Source: Rhopalosiphum padi (lineage: Eukaryota > Arthropoda > Insecta > Hemiptera > Aphididae). Taken from it: 64,000 nt of DNA. The stretch is taken from the NCBI RefSeq assembly GCF_020882245.1, contig NC_083598.1, positions 75,087,714-75,151,713 on the forward strand, given 5' to 3'. Every line of letters begins with the position of its first letter. The first letter of the stretch is position 1. Below, in pieces: positions 50,398 through 63,849 of the stretch. The notes beneath the pieces were generated by a model that was given only the letters and a program-made list of their open reading frames with translations, was not told the DNA's origin and made no database searches. The translations under genes and the position numbers were made by a program.

Positions 50398-51919
50398 GTA
50401 AACTATTTATCATTACATTTTTTTCGATTTTGTCGTTTACCAACCATAATGTATAAAACAATAATAATATTAGACGGTCATAAATTAATGTAATATTGTT
50501 AATACTATCGCGATACAAGTGATATTCCGGGATAAACTCTATCTAAAGGTATATATTTATAGCAGAACTTGCCGGGAAAAACCTCCTGAGGATTAAACGA
50601 GCTTGTTTTTAGTGTCCTGCACCTGTGCTGTTTGTAGGATAATATCATCATCACCATCATCATTACTGTTATTATTATTATTATTCATTTTTGTTAACCC
50701 TTAAATGATATTACTTAAATTAGTGTATTAACCTACATAATATTATATTGATATAATACATCGCGTACATCGTATATTATCATTATATGATGAACGAACG
50801 CACCTATAATATTATCTTCTATAATCACTAGACACTAATAATATTATAGACGTATCAGAGTTTTAAACACGTATTAATATTATTATTATTATTATTATTA
50901 TACGTTCCTTAAGATGGTATAAACGTAATATTCTGTGTAGCTGACATAATAATCAAAACTTTATAATTTTGCAACGGCCAAGACGAAATTCAAATAGTAT
51001 AGGAGGTTAGATACTATACAAAATATTTAATTATATCACATCATGTTATGGGTGACGACGTCCGTCCAGAAAATATTCCCTTTTTAACCAATGTAAATGG
51101 ATGAGTCTCTTGGATATTTTTTCTCTTTTTCCTTATGTATATACTGGATTTTTATTTATTTATTTATCCCTGTCGTTACTATTATTTATTTTTTTATTTT
51201 ATTAATTTTATCAATAACGATGCAGCTCGTTTTGGTAACGTAACAGCAGCGTTTTTTTTTGTTTTGTATTTGGTCTATACAAGTCATATATCTCATCCCA
51301 ACTATACATATAATATACGGGTTGACCCCGAACCGTGCGTAAAACCGTATATGATATGAGTATACAAATACGGTACGAATATGGAAAAAAAACAATATTT
51401 ATATACAAAAACAATTGGAAGAGCAATGTAATAAAGGTGTGTGTATATGCTTACCCAACCGATGCTACGGTGGTGTGCACGGCATATCGAAGAAAACCGC
51501 AGATGTCTCCTGACGATTTCTTCTCCGATAGACACGAGTAAATATTCAATATTAAAATTTATATACAATAAGTATATACTACGTATGATACTATTATTAT
51601 TATTTATTTATTAATTTTTTTTTTTAGCGGTATGAAAAAATCGTCCCGTTCCCAAAATTTGATTGTTTCCGTCTAATATTATTAATAACACCTGCAGTAA
51701 AAGTCTGGCGAATAACTTTTGCGCGTTACAAGTTTTATCAATATTTCACTCTTCATCTTTGAATAATTGAAAAGTTAAAGTTTAATTGAATTCCCGAGCA
51801 CAGAAACGTAGCTTCCAAATGTAAAACGCAATACAAATATTCCTCACAGAGTTCTTGGCCAGGCTTACAGTATATATTATTCATATTCATATTATTATTC
51901 ATATTATTATTACTATTAA

Positions 51920-51950
<31 letters not shown>

Positions 51951-53400
51951 GATTATTGATTATACATATTATTGTAGTGATTTTAGCCTAGTGGTATAGA
52001 CTTAGTTAATAGCCCGTTCTTATTGAACAAACAAAATAATATTTTGTATTTATCTTGTATAGTTATGACATAACATATAGTGGCTTAAAATAGTAAAGAA
52101 AGACTTAAACGCAGTAATAATACCTATTCTTAATCGGGTGTTTGTTAAAACACAATACTGATTATACAATTTAGTGGCCACAGTGATAATAATAATATAT
52201 TGTATTATTATTATTCCATTCGTTAATGTCGTTAGTGGACTGTGTCACTGTGATAAATTATAATGTTTTATAATTTTAGTTGTCGTTAAGATTTCTTATC
52301 TAGATAAGCCAGCTACACCACGTTCCAATCCAACTGATGACATTTTTTAATTTCGTTGTAATAACCATGGTAAAACGATTACCGTATATGCACAGGAAAG
52401 TCTGATCACAATATACATTATAGCGCTGTTCGACGATGTATTATTGTGTTGCCTAGTGCTTTCACTATACGATATCGATTTATTTCTTATAAACACTATT
52501 ATTCATATAGTTAGATGTGTATTACAGTAATATATTGTGATATGATATTATTGTGTATATTAAAGTGTACAAGTATTTACTTAGACCGTATAGTTACCTA
52601 TATTATATAATATTTTTACCTATTATTATTATTATTTTTATAACATATTCTATTTAGTAAAATAAAATAATATTTAGTGCATTAGAAAATGTAAGTGTAC
52701 GACACACGCTAGTTTGTTTAGACCAGTTTTATTAACCATATATATATTATAATTAATATATAATATATATATATATTTATACGTATTACCATCTATAGTT
52801 CGTATATTATACAGCATTGAAAAGTTCCCACTACTTATTATTACTATTTGTATTAGTTTTTATTATTATTAATATTACTTATCTAATATTTATTATTATT
52901 ATCGAGTGTATTGTATTAGTATGTTAATAACCCCGAGTATCGTATTTAAATCTTAGATGATCAGTATTTCGACTATGCATAATATAATAAAATATATAAT
53001 ATATATACGTACGATATTAAGTATATTATAGTTAATAAACAACTCTTCAGCCGACCGTGTTAGGTGTCAGTGGACTAAACCTATTATAATATTATTGAAT
53101 GTTCGACGTAATAACTACAATACTATATAATTTATTATAATATATTATGCAAAGATTTGTTTGTAGGTTTATAGGTATTATGGTTAATAGATAATATAGG
53201 TATATTTTTTCTGCTATGGCAATAACAATTAATGTAAAAGAATATAATATATTTTTTTAATTTACACCATTACCGTCTACGACAGAATCAATGAGATAAT
53301 TTACCAACGAGAGCCTTCACCGTTAGCTACAATGATACAATATAATTTTATGAAACGGGTTTTTTTTAAATTTAATTTTATTCCAGTGATGATGTATAAC
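50398..53400. other. A+T-rich sequence after the last probable exon
   Basis: This is probably intron. It holds TTA microsatellites at about 50879-50900 and 51920-51950. A tract at 52171-52257 carries two related copies of TTAGTGG next to CAC(A/T)GTGATAA. It also holds several TA-rich palindromes. Frames at 51135-51568 overlap on both strands with no recognised domain. I see no supported exon. Confidence 0.5.
51920..51950. repeat. (TTA)n microsatellite
   Basis: About ten TTA units lie in an A+T-rich flank that itself has imperfect tattattcatattattattc repeats from about 51878. Confidence 0.92.
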
Positions 53401-53419
53401 TTTTTTTTTCTTTAGCCTG

Positions 53420-54300
53420 GTTGATAATTTTCCGATTAGGCTTCCCGAAGTAGAAGATTAAGCTGCATACTACAGTGTGTTTATTTATTCTGAATATTAT
53501 TTTCAGTTAATTTATTTCGCCAGATGGCGACGATGACAAACAAATTCCGGAACACCCGGATGATTGATTATCTGTTTCTCTGCTCGCGTACTCTGCCTAG
53601 TCTTCCCCGTCCATCACCAGGCGACCAATAAATGAGGGGGTGGTGTTCTCCCACACCTCCTACCACACGCACTTGGTGGTAAAAAAAATTCATCATCAAA
53701 CCCGTGGTCATGCATTAATGTAACAGTCCGCCGAGCTCGGTCAGAAAGCTTTATCCGGAAGTAATCATAAAAAAATCCGATATCCGCTTCTCTTGAACAA
53801 AAAAAAAAAAAAATATTGCCGATCACACGCACACAAACACATACCTATATAATAAAAATAGAGAGGAGAAATCCTATCTCGTTCGATGTTCAGTTGATAA
53901 ATGATAGTTTATATTATACACTGGGCCGGATGAAAAAAATAATATATATATAAAAAAAGTAATTGCGATTCCGTGGTTTTATGCGTTTTACGAGCAGCGG
54001 AGAGTGGCTGGCGGGTATTGCGATTGTTATGGTTTTTATGTGCCGGCGTTCGTTAATGTCCACATTATTGCTAGATAAAGGGTTCCTCCGTAAAGCCCCT
54101 GCAGCAGGTCTGTTATCCAAATGCCAGTCGCATTAAAAAAAAAAAAAAAAACGAGAAAAAATATAAAAACTAAAACAAAAAAATAAAATAAAATAAAAAA
54201 TGAAATAAAATAAAACAAAAACGACAAACAACCAAACCTCTCAGCCGCGTACTCCGCGTTGGTGGCTGAGAGCTTTAGCAGTCAGATTCGTTTTTACTTT
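53420..54300. other. GC-richer block with an A-rich simple-sequence insertion
   Basis: The segment 53500-53760 is CpG-bearing and GC-richer. 54135-54235 is an A-rich tract with a 17-nt poly-A and (AAATA)n-like units. 54236-54340 is again balanced in composition. Minus-strand frames at 53614-54227 arise from poly-T and show Phe runs. No exon was supported. Confidence 0.3.
54135..54235. repeat. Poly-A plus (AAATA)n A-rich tract
   Basis: A run of 17 A leads into A-rich pentamer and hexamer repeats (aaataaaataaaataaaaaa). It could be the tail of an old retroposed copy, but no recognisable element body precedes it. Confidence 0.85.
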
Positions 54301-54379
54301 ATTTCCAGACGTTTTCCAAATTCCACGCGTCTATATGACGTATATAATAATAATAATAATAATAATATAATACAGGCAA

Positions 54380-55460
54380 TTCGAGCACATGGTGGATGAT
54401 TATGGTGGCCTCGGCGAATAATTTTATCGTCGGAAATATATTTTTATTGTTGTACATGTATTCCACCGCGTAATAATATGATAGAATATATTATATCTAC
54501 GATAGGGTTATGGTCGGCGGCGGGTGAGATACCTATATATTATACACGTACATACGACGGCTGTTATTGTATATTGTTAGTACTTTTGTATAAAATCAAC
54601 TACACATATATAATATTGTTACATGCTGTATATGCTTATCGTTTCTGACTATATCTGGTGCGCCAGCCATCGAAATGTCACACTAACTTTAATCGCGTCC
54701 TCCGATTATCCGCCGAAAAATATGCGGATTATCGTTATAGTTGCGTTTATTTAGTTGGATCGTGTGATTTCAGTTTTAAAATCGTCGTGGCTCTTGAATT
54801 GAGGTGGTAATGCTTGAAATATTATGTTTATTGCATAAAATGAAGGTCTAAACGCCCTTAATTAATAATTATCCTTTATTCTTCCATTGTACATGGCCTA
54901 CTCGCAATACAGTTTAATGACTTCAACGCAGCCTGGAAATCTAAATATATATATATATATAATTTTGTTTTGTTTTGTAAAATAGATATATTTTGCGGCC
55001 ATGAAACTGGTCGTAAAAATAAGTTTATCGTCAAACAGCTAAAATCAAGCGCGTAGTACTCCTTTACTTTTCATTTAAATTTGGTTTTTTTTGCTTTTTA
55101 AAGTTTTCTCGTTTGTTTTCGTTCCACGGTTGGAGACTGAAACACATTACCTACGTGCTATGTACTACGACAATAACATCATTTTTACATTATAATGGTA
55201 TACGCTTTTGTTGGTTGTTAGACGCGCTCAGCGGTCTCGACGAGTCCGTGAACTCATCTACTAAAATCGAATAATATACCTACGAATTTTTCCACTACAC
55301 TCCGCCCGAAGACTGGTGCATCACTATCACGTCTACGTTTTCCGATCGATAGTCGTAGATCTATATTGTTATAATATATCATAAGAATCGCTTCGGACGT
55401 GTGTATTCAATAGACGCAACGACGTTGCAATTCAATGACAGTCGCGTGCGCAGATGGGTA
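54380..55460. other. GC-richer block with a paired GGATTA-type inverted repeat
   Basis: This non-repetitive, CpG-bearing DNA includes gattatccgc at 54704-54713 and gcggattatc at 54724-54733, near-perfect inverted copies ten nt apart. Each carries a GGATTA/GGATAA core of the type bound by K50 homeodomain (bicoid/Otx/Pitx) or GATA-like factors. It is likely an intronic regulatory element. A possible short terminal exon lies at 55222-55274. Confidence 0.35.
55222..55274 (+). CDS. Candidate terminal exon, weak support
   Basis: After the acceptor cttttgttggttgttag the sequence opens in phase 1, matching the phase-1 donors at 46431 and 50397. It would read DALSGLDESVNSSTKIE then TAA at 55272-55274. 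The composition is protein-like, but seventeen open codons in a GC-richer block are not rare by chance, and the pyrimidine tract is only moderate. Recorded as a candidate for the C-terminus of the fully spliced isoform. Confidence 0.22.
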
Positions 55461-57539
55461 TGGGACCAAAAATTATTTTCTCAAGTCAAAAGCCAGAACA
55501 TCCGAATTTATTGCATTATTCATTCGTGCACAGTAATAACTTTTGCAAGGCGTGCATAAGTCATACACATTTTATACTATACCTACCCGTGCGTGGGGAT
55601 ATATTATTATTTTTATTTATTTTCATTTAAAAATTTAAGGTATACATACATGTAAATTTGTACAAATATTAATACTTAATACTTATTATAATGACATTAT
55701 ATATATTGCTGTAAGTTTTCGTTTTTGCTTATCGTCACGAATGTATTGTACAATACTTGGACGCTGCGGTACACGCGATATAATACATAAGTCATCGATT
55801 TTCTTCTTTTGCAAATACTACGATAGTAATAATAATAATTATCATTATACGTAAGCCGTATCGCCACACCAGCCGGGCGACCGTTTGTTTTCGCGAACTC
55901 CACCGGAAAAGTTTTCGTAAACAATAATTTCTCCGTCACCGCCGTTATTCCTTTGCGGAACAAAAACGAATGTTTTCAAGACTCTATAGACCGATAAAAC
56001 ACAATATTCGCAATACTCTGCGTATATACCTATATTACAGCAATGCTGCGTTATCGCAATACGGTGCAGTGTGTGCTATTATCTATATACCGTCGCTATT
56101 ATATTATAATAATATAATAATCATTGACGCAGAGAAGGAAACGGACCGAAGACAAAACTTTAGACCACGCAGCCGCCGAATGAACCCGGCTCTCGATTGT
56201 TATTCGCAATAATAATAATAATAATATTTATCATTATTATTATCGTGAAGAATCGGTATTATATTATTAAACTATTAACCTCGTATCGTTGTTTTCGCCA
56301 TGACAGCACACTCGCGGGTTGTACCCACATTTTACATGTAATATGTATTATTATTATACCGAGTACCACCATTCGTCGCTCGTCGCTCGCTAACTGTACC
56401 TATGTCTGTATATTATTATATAATCATACGCTCTTCTACCCGCCATAAACTTTACAACTTGCGTTGCAACCTTACTACACTGAATACTTAATGGAAATCA
56501 ATAATTTCACTTTTAAATATTTACACAGATCGGCTAAAAACAGTTGTGCGAAATTTTCAAAAAACAGGCGACGTTATTTTATTTTTTATAGTATATAATA
56601 CTATCAACTATAAATGGCGATTTTGCGGTGACTCTATAAAATGCAAATGCCCGATCTCGTTATTTCTCCACTACATTAGTATAATATAATATATTAGAAA
56701 TAGAATTCTGCTGTCATAACTTTGAGATGATATTTCTACTTACTATATTATTATAATACGGTGCATAACTTAATTATTAAAAATATAGACTTTATATCAC
56801 CGAACCACGTACACCATCGAATACCTAATATTATAATATCCTTCTGCATATAAGACAAGACCGACTATTATTACTAGATACCTATTACATTTAATATTAT
56901 TTTCATGAATACGCTCCCCTACACATGTATAATATAGTATAAGTACTTCCGTTTCATGTACATGCCACGGACTACATTAAACATATTCGCATAAATAATG
57001 ATCTAAAAAAAATACGTTTCAAAAAGTTATTTAAAGCGATAAAAAAAAATGCATTTTGGGATGGTAATGAAATCTTCATACCTGTAAGGCTGTAACATTA
57101 TATATTATGAGAATTGTCCAGATGCACATCCAAATGTTGATTTAGAACGAAATTATTTTTTTATTTTTATTTACAACAAAAATTATATTTACCAAAGTGG
57201 TTATTTTATTTTGGTTCATAATAGATATACTTAACATTTTTAATAAATCAACTGTTAAAATTAGTCTTACAAAATATATGGAATAAATAATATAGATTTT
57301 TTAATTAAAAAAAATGTACAGTTATTTTTAGCTAAACTATATAAGATGATGATATAAACACCTCATTATTAAAAAAAAATCATTAAAAACGACATAAATT
57401 ATATATATTATATTATTTTTACTAAACATTGGTTCTATATCATTGTTATTATCATCATCATTGTATGGTGATATTTCCATAATATTTACTGTGGTGAGGA
57501 AAAATTTTGATTTACGAAATCCCGCGAATTCAGAACTCA

Positions 57540-58513
57540 TAAAACTCATATCCGGATATTTCCGCTATCTCTCTTTCCTTCTTCTCTTTCTACGCATATC
57601 TATATTTATATAATATACAATACAAGCCCATCAGCCATATAGACGCGACTTCGGATGTATTGTTCTCATTCCATTTGTCCCGCGGAAGTTGAAGGCGTGA
57701 GTATAATAATATTATATCCGCGTCTGCGTGCATGCGAATAATGCACGTCGCCGGAATACGCAACGTTATTAATAATAGTTATAATTGTTATTGTAGTATA
57801 CAAAGCTCTACACTGTCTCGCGATTGTAAACGTATAATATTGTTATATTAACGATAATATTAATAAAAATCATACTATTACTACTACTACAACTACGCAA
57901 ATCGCGCTAACAATTGGTTTTCTTTGAATAATTATTAATATACAGTATACTCGTATATATCACTTTTCGTAAATTATTAAACTATATATTAACAAATTTC
58001 GCACACTGTCTTTAAAATTATCGACCGTATTATTGCATTTACAAACTCTACGCCGGCTATATAGATGAATTTTTTGGACTTATCCGCTAGTCCTCTGTCA
58101 CTACCAGCCCTTGTTTATCCACCACTACCTCTATATTTATATTACGTGTGCGATTCACGAAATTTCCGCTATCTCTGAACTAGACCATTATATTGTTATG
58201 GGAGATATCGTTTAGGTAGGTAGTATTTTGCGGTGATATTCGGACGCACGTTTTGATGGATGCATAATCGATGAGTAACTACCGGTACGAAGGGAGCTCG
58301 GGAACTGGCCCGCCCTTATTTATCTATTAAATTATACCGCCACTACCGCAGCCCGGCCGCTTTTTCACGTGTTTCATATGCATTTATATTTTTATCTTTT
58401 TGTCACAATCGTTGTATTATTATTATTATTTTCAACTTGCAAGCTAAACACGTTTTTTCATCCTCTATATAGTACACAATAGCGTTGTTAACTAAAAATG
58501 TTAACTAAGTGAT

Positions 58514-58547
<34 letters not shown>

Positions 58548-58640
58548 GAAGTGTGAAAACTCGACGCGTGCGAATAACCAGCACGCCGAACTGGGGTTGT
58601 ACGCATAATAATAATAATATATGTTATTATATTTATAGCC
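57540..58640. other. GC-richer intergenic or intronic block
   Basis: Patches at 57640-57760 and 58200-58380 are CpG-bearing (cgcgtctgcgtgcatgcg; cgcagcccggccgc). A GA repeat and another GC-richer patch follow at 58517-58615. No exon was found. The stretch 55460-57540 before it contains only A+T-rich sequence and short overlapping frames. Confidence 0.3.
58517..58544. repeat. (AG)n microsatellite
   Basis: About 14 uninterrupted AG units. GA repeats in insects can bind GAGA-factor-like proteins and are frequent near regulatory DNA. Confidence 0.95.
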
Positions 58641-59482
58641 TAACGACCGAATATTTCTATCGCGAACGGAAAGTTACGCCCGTGTAACTACTGTTTTATT
58701 TATTATTATTATTTTTTTTTTTTTTTTTGATATAGTACGCGTACTCTTATTTACTACAATCGATTTTAAACCATAATTCATTCGTAAACATTAACCGTCA
58801 ATTTTTATGTTTTTTATGTACCTACGTGTATGCAAAATATAATCGAGTCTATAGTTATTATAGCAGAAATAAAAACGCTGTACGTTCTGACCCCCCTACT
58901 GTTGATATAAATAATTGGGCTATGCACGGTGATATCATAATATAATTTATGTTTACGCACATGACGGTTTATTTTCAGTATCATTACACAACGACAATTA
59001 ATACCTATTTTAAATGATAAACTTTCGAATTTATTTGTGAAAAGCATCGCACGTCGTCGTTCAATTCGTTGAACCAGCCCGGATCGCGTACATAATATAT
59101 TGGTAGCTTAATAATGTATATCTTACGCGTTGGAAAATTAAATTGTATGCGCTTAATTATTCAAGAATAGCCTGTAAAAATATTGCAAACGTTTATTTTT
59201 GTAATGAAAAAAAATATTTAAATTAATGATGAATAAAATAAAGAACGTAGACAAAAATAGTATCTACGTCCCGTAGAGTTCAAAAAATGAAAACAGTGAA
59301 TTCGTAAAACGAGCTCGGACGATGTAAAAATAAAAAATAAAATAAGGATATCACTCTGTTTATATGTATATATATATATATGTATTGTAACTGGATCAGC
59401 CGTCGCCGCCGTGTAAATAATTTCGTTCACGCGCCTCGGAAATAGCGTACGTATATAATATATACATATTGTATTATTGCAG

Positions 59483-59791
59483 TCGACGTTTGCGATGTTT
59501 TCCGACAAATTGGGTAGACGCGCTCTCGCTTTACACACTCACGGCTCGTCCACCACCCCCTCGCGACGGGCTGTAGAGGAAATTCATAATCTCGCACAAG
59601 CAGAAGCTTTTGTTTTTATTGTTATTATTTTTCTGCCGATATGTATATGTAAACACATATATGTATATACTATACATAAATGCGTGTATGTATATATTAT
59701 TTTATTTCCTTTTTTTTCCACCAGCGTCAAAAAACCGTTGGCGAACTATAGAGAGAGAGAGAGAGACAGAGATAAACAGAAAGAGACGTAA
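59483..59791 (+). CDS. Candidate terminal exon or unrelated frame, weak support
   Basis: After acceptor gtattattgcag, the phase-0 frame reads STFAMFSDKLGRRALALHTH then GSSTTPSRRAVEEIHNLAQAEAF before degrading into Ile/Tyr-rich low-complexity sequence with TAA at 59789-59791. The first ~45 codons look protein-like and GC-richer than the flanks. In phase 1, as the confident upstream exons require, it would read only VDVCDVFRQIG and stop. I do not recognise a domain. It may be a real exon of another isoform or a chance frame. Confidence 0.18.
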   Translation, partial: STFAMFSDKLGRRALALHTHGSSTTPSRRAVEEIHNLAQAEAFVFIVIIFLPICICKHIYVYTIHKCVYVYIILFPFFSTSVKKPLANYRERERDRDKQKET

Positions 59792-59859
59792 CGAAGCGAA
59801 CGGGCGAAAAAAAACCTCCAGTCAAATATAATAACATGAAGCAATTAACGAAATGGAAT

Positions 59860-60250
59860 TGTTAAAAATTAATTATTTATTCGGATGGTTAGAGAGCCAT
59901 CGGAGCGCAGCCAAAATTTGCAAAAAACGAGTTGGTCGGGCCGGTGGAGAGGTGGAAACCGAGAACGAAGTCGGCGAAAAAAAATATGATGGAACTCCGA
60001 CGGTTCTCTTAATCCGCATTTGAAATTATAATAATTTGCAATTAGTACTGCTGCCAGTCGCGCAAAGTCGGCAATATAAATACAAGCTCGCGATTTTCGA
60101 ACTATACGAAAGGAGAAAAAAAATAAATTTAATATTATGCAATAATAAAGAAAAATATGACAGATAAATCTTATAACCCACTAAGTCGTTTTCTCGAAAT
60201 AAAAACGGATGACGTCTCGCTATGGTTATAAATACATGCGACGCGTGTCT
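59860..60250. other. GC-richer noncoding block
   Basis: This balanced, non-repetitive sequence (agccatcggagcgcagcc, ggtcgggccggtggagagg) has few open frames. A regulatory element is possible. The A+T-rich stretch 60250-61300 after it holds nothing more than a (TA)n array and short frames. Confidence 0.3.
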
Positions 60251-61173
60251 AATTGTCTACGTAATAACCAATCGAACATCATAGTTATAATATTTTATCA
60301 TTTAATACCTCTATTCGTTATCTATCATTCACATAATGATATTATCATATATATATATGAATATTTTTTTTGCGATAAGAATTGAGCATCTTGAATGAAA
60401 TAATGTAAATAATGATACTGGGGTATCTCGAAATATATTGTTTCTAATATACAAAATTTGTTTTTTAATAATATTAGAAATTTTTTATCAAATTATTTTA
60501 TCATAAAAACATTTAAACATTTATCATCAACATATTAGATTTTTTCATCTCGTGAAAAAAAATAAAAATTATGATAGGATCATTATTTTGTAGTTCTCAA
60601 TTACATTTGTTAATACGTTGCTGTCATCATAGTGCGTTTCAGAAATATTAAAGTTAACAGGTATGGACTGATGTCATTCCAGTGGTTGATATGTCAATAA
60701 CATCCCCTTGAAATTGTTCATCTCCTCCCCCATAATATATTTAACGAGCCATTTTAATTACTGCGTCTATCATATATTTACATACCTAGACTTATTATGT
60801 AAAGTAGCCGGAATAGAAGGCTCAATAATTTTTTGATTCATACGATCTTGTAGGTTACTATATTCGTGCGAATAGAAATTTTCATTTTTATTTTAAAATC
60901 TTTTATAGCGTCCACGCCGCTGTTATATCACGATAGAACTTTTTTTTTTCATAATTTCCTTCTTATTCTTATTCCAACTGCAGTCGTCGAAAAAATAGTT
61001 TTTACTCGCCTCTCACCCGCGCGTATTGTTTTTCTGGAACAATTCTAAGTGAACGTCAGTGACATGACACTGGCGCGTCGTGAAAATTTAATCTCTTCGC
61101 AAATATACCGTTCGTATAAAATATGTCTAACAGCAGTGTATATCATCTACCTTCTTTTACATATTATTATTTT

Positions 61174-61177
<4 letters not shown>

Positions 61178-61213
<36 letters not shown>
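61178..61213. repeat. (AT)n microsatellite
   Basis: About 18 AT units, the longest AT run noted. Confidence 0.95.
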
Positions 61214-61214
<1 letters not shown>

Positions 61215-61319
61215 GTAAACGCGATTTATACATATTTCAGTTGTTTCCATCTGTATATTATAGTATCACCTACAGGTCGATTCCTATATAATATGCAATA
61301 TTTACATTTTATTATTCCA

Positions 61320-63540
61320 ATGCCGCAACTCGAACATACAAACAACCACTACAAAGGTACTGCACGAGTCACCGAGATATCCGAAATAAACGCGTTACGT
61401 CTGTGACGAAAATCCTTATTGTTATAAAACATTAACGAAACACGACTTCGTTAAAATCAAAACCCGAATTTTGTCGTCGTAATATGAATAATTCACTCGC
61501 GAGTGTTTGCGTGAGATGCGAATCCGGCGTCCCTGCGATGACGCGAGCGTGAAACGTTAAGAATTTTTAAAACGTGACCTCCGAAAACGTCGGCTGGGGA
61601 GACCTGCGAATGACTAGAATTAGTGAACGCTGTATCATTCTCGTTGTCGTTGTTATTATTATTATTATGTACCGTCGCGCAGCTTGTAATATCAACGTAA
61701 TTATTTTTCGCCACGCCGTTGTTGTCGTCGACACAGCAATTTGAATTTATATTGCGTTTTAAAGTATTTTGCGAAAGGATACGTACTGAAATGTGATTAT
61801 ATATATACGGATTATATATATTATACACGTGCACTTAATGTCGAGTCGCGAAACGATCGTTTTAAACTTGAGTCGCAACGTGTCCGGGGTAATATCTCGT
61901 TGATTCATGGAAGAAATAAATGTATAATTATTGTTCGTGTATTATGTATTATGTATACTGTTGCCGTTACAACGCCAACGACTTTTGTGGACAAAATAAA
62001 AATTTGATCGTTTTTTTTTTTTTGTGTCCGGAAATAATAATATATTTACTATGATGCGGTTCTCGCGACGTTCCTGCAGTGTGTACTATTATAATTATAT
62101 TAGAATATACCGACGATATTGTTGGGTAGTAACCGCTAAGTCGTAACTAAGGGTGTTACCTAATAAGTAAATATAAACCCCTCGCCCCCTTCACCAAAAA
62201 AACCGTAAAGATATATTATAAATACGTTATGGCCCTCAATTTCCACCCCAACCGATTGTAGTCTATTGTTACACACCTGTACTATGCTTTACGCAGCTTA
62301 AAAGCATAATATACTATAAAGTTTACAGTCAAATAATTTTTTGGTTGCTCGGCAAGGCGAATATCACCGACGAGTTTTCGTCAGTGGATCGATTATTAAA
62401 TAGGTATATACGATTATCGGCGTTATATTATTATAGACTTTTTTCCGACTTGAAACGAACAATTATAAATTCGTTGGGTAATATTATTATGAGATGTATT
62501 ACATATTTACATTCAACGTCGCCTGTACAATGTATACTATTATGATATATTTTGAGTTCAACCTCTGACCGAAAAGGTAGCGTAACCTCGCGCGGCATTT
62601 ACGTATTTCATATTACTCACTTAGGACGTGTGGGTAGGTAGTACCTACGACTTGTCGGAGAACGAAATATTTTACTCTATTACTTTTTCACATGCGTGCG
62701 CTACACCATACAATCATATATTATATTCCTCATAATACGCGCCGTATACGGTATATAACTACCAGTGTATTCTGCTCGTAGTATTACGGTCATAACCCAA
62801 CACTGTGGCTGTAAATGTGCAGTATTTACCTTATATATAATATTATATTATGGGCTTGCGTACGATATACGTATGCGTAAAAATTATACCATTGTTGTAT
62901 ACTGCGCTTGGCCGAGGGAGAGTGGTAGTGATGGTGTCAGTGGAGGTGAGGGCCCGTTTTAATAATTACCATAATGGACCGTTCGTGCGCGGCGACCGCG
63001 GTGTATAGGTACTGCTCCGGTGGGCCCGGAAGAGGGTAGATCGCGGGAATCTGCGGGGCCGTAAAGAAAGGATTACCGCGCGACGGGTATACGTATACAT
63101 CATTATGCACATATATATTATACATATAAATATACGTATACGCGTTAAACGTGTATACGTATATATCGTTGTGTGGCGTCGAGCTTTTCACCGTTCGCAC
63201 GCCGTTATATCCGGTCGGGGCGGAAGGAGGATGACAAATGAACACGCACACACGCGAGTCGATTTATATTATTATTATTATTATTATTGTTGTTATTATA
63301 AATTTATACACACACACGCTCATTATACGCTTATAATGTATATTATTATTTATATATGGCGAGGGTTGTTATACGATGCCAGCGGTGTACGCGGCCCCGT
63401 TGACCGCGTGTGGAAGACGAACGATCGCTGCACGCCTCGCACTTCCGTTTTGCCGCCTGTTTTTATTTTCTTTTTCTTTTTCCATGTATATGTGCCACAC
63501 AATATAAATCGATACCGTCGTAAATTACAATAATAACAAA
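61320..63540. other. GC-richer right-end region, no supported gene
   Basis: CpG-bearing patches at 61440-61760, 62560-62660, 62900-63080 and 63360-63460 alternate with TA-rich DNA. Frames occur in most registers on both strands, for example 61493-61834 on the minus strand and 63105-63533 on the plus strand. None has a recognised domain or a full pair of splice sites. It may be further intron of the same gene or flanking DNA. Confidence 0.3.
63267..63289. repeat. (ATT)n microsatellite
   Basis: About eight ATT units within the GC-richer right-end region. Confidence 0.92.
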
Positions 63541-63831
63541 TAACAATGCCCGAGTTCGGGTTAGCAACAAAATACGTCATAGCGGCCATGTGCAACGCAC
63601 ACCACAATATATTATGATAAAATAATATGTAGCGCAGTTATAGTATTATACACTAATAGTAAAGCGCATCCGCGGTCGCAAATCGGCTGTTGTAAAATAT
63701 AGCAAACTATAATATTATTAAAGTGGTGGTGGAAAACTGGAAACGACTATAATTTCACATTTCAACACTTATCACCGACCTTTAAGTATATAGGTCTCAG
63801 CTTTTTCTTTTCTCTTTGTTTCGATAGCTTT

Positions 63832-63849
63832 AAAAAAAAAAAAAAAAAA
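63832..63849. repeat. Poly-A tract of 18 nt
   Basis: An uninterrupted A run lies near the right edge, preceded by pyrimidine-rich sequence. No feature is associated with it. The remaining bases to 64000 hold nothing recognisable. Confidence 0.9.

Noticed and set aside
52171..52257. Paired TTAGTGG…CAC(A/T)GTGATAA copies as a small transposon
   Set aside because: The similarity is short and imperfect, no target-site duplication was found, and the interior is only TTA/TAA repeat.
54135..54235. A-rich tract as a retroposon tail
   Set aside because: No recognisable element body or target-site duplication precedes it. Simple-sequence expansion explains it.
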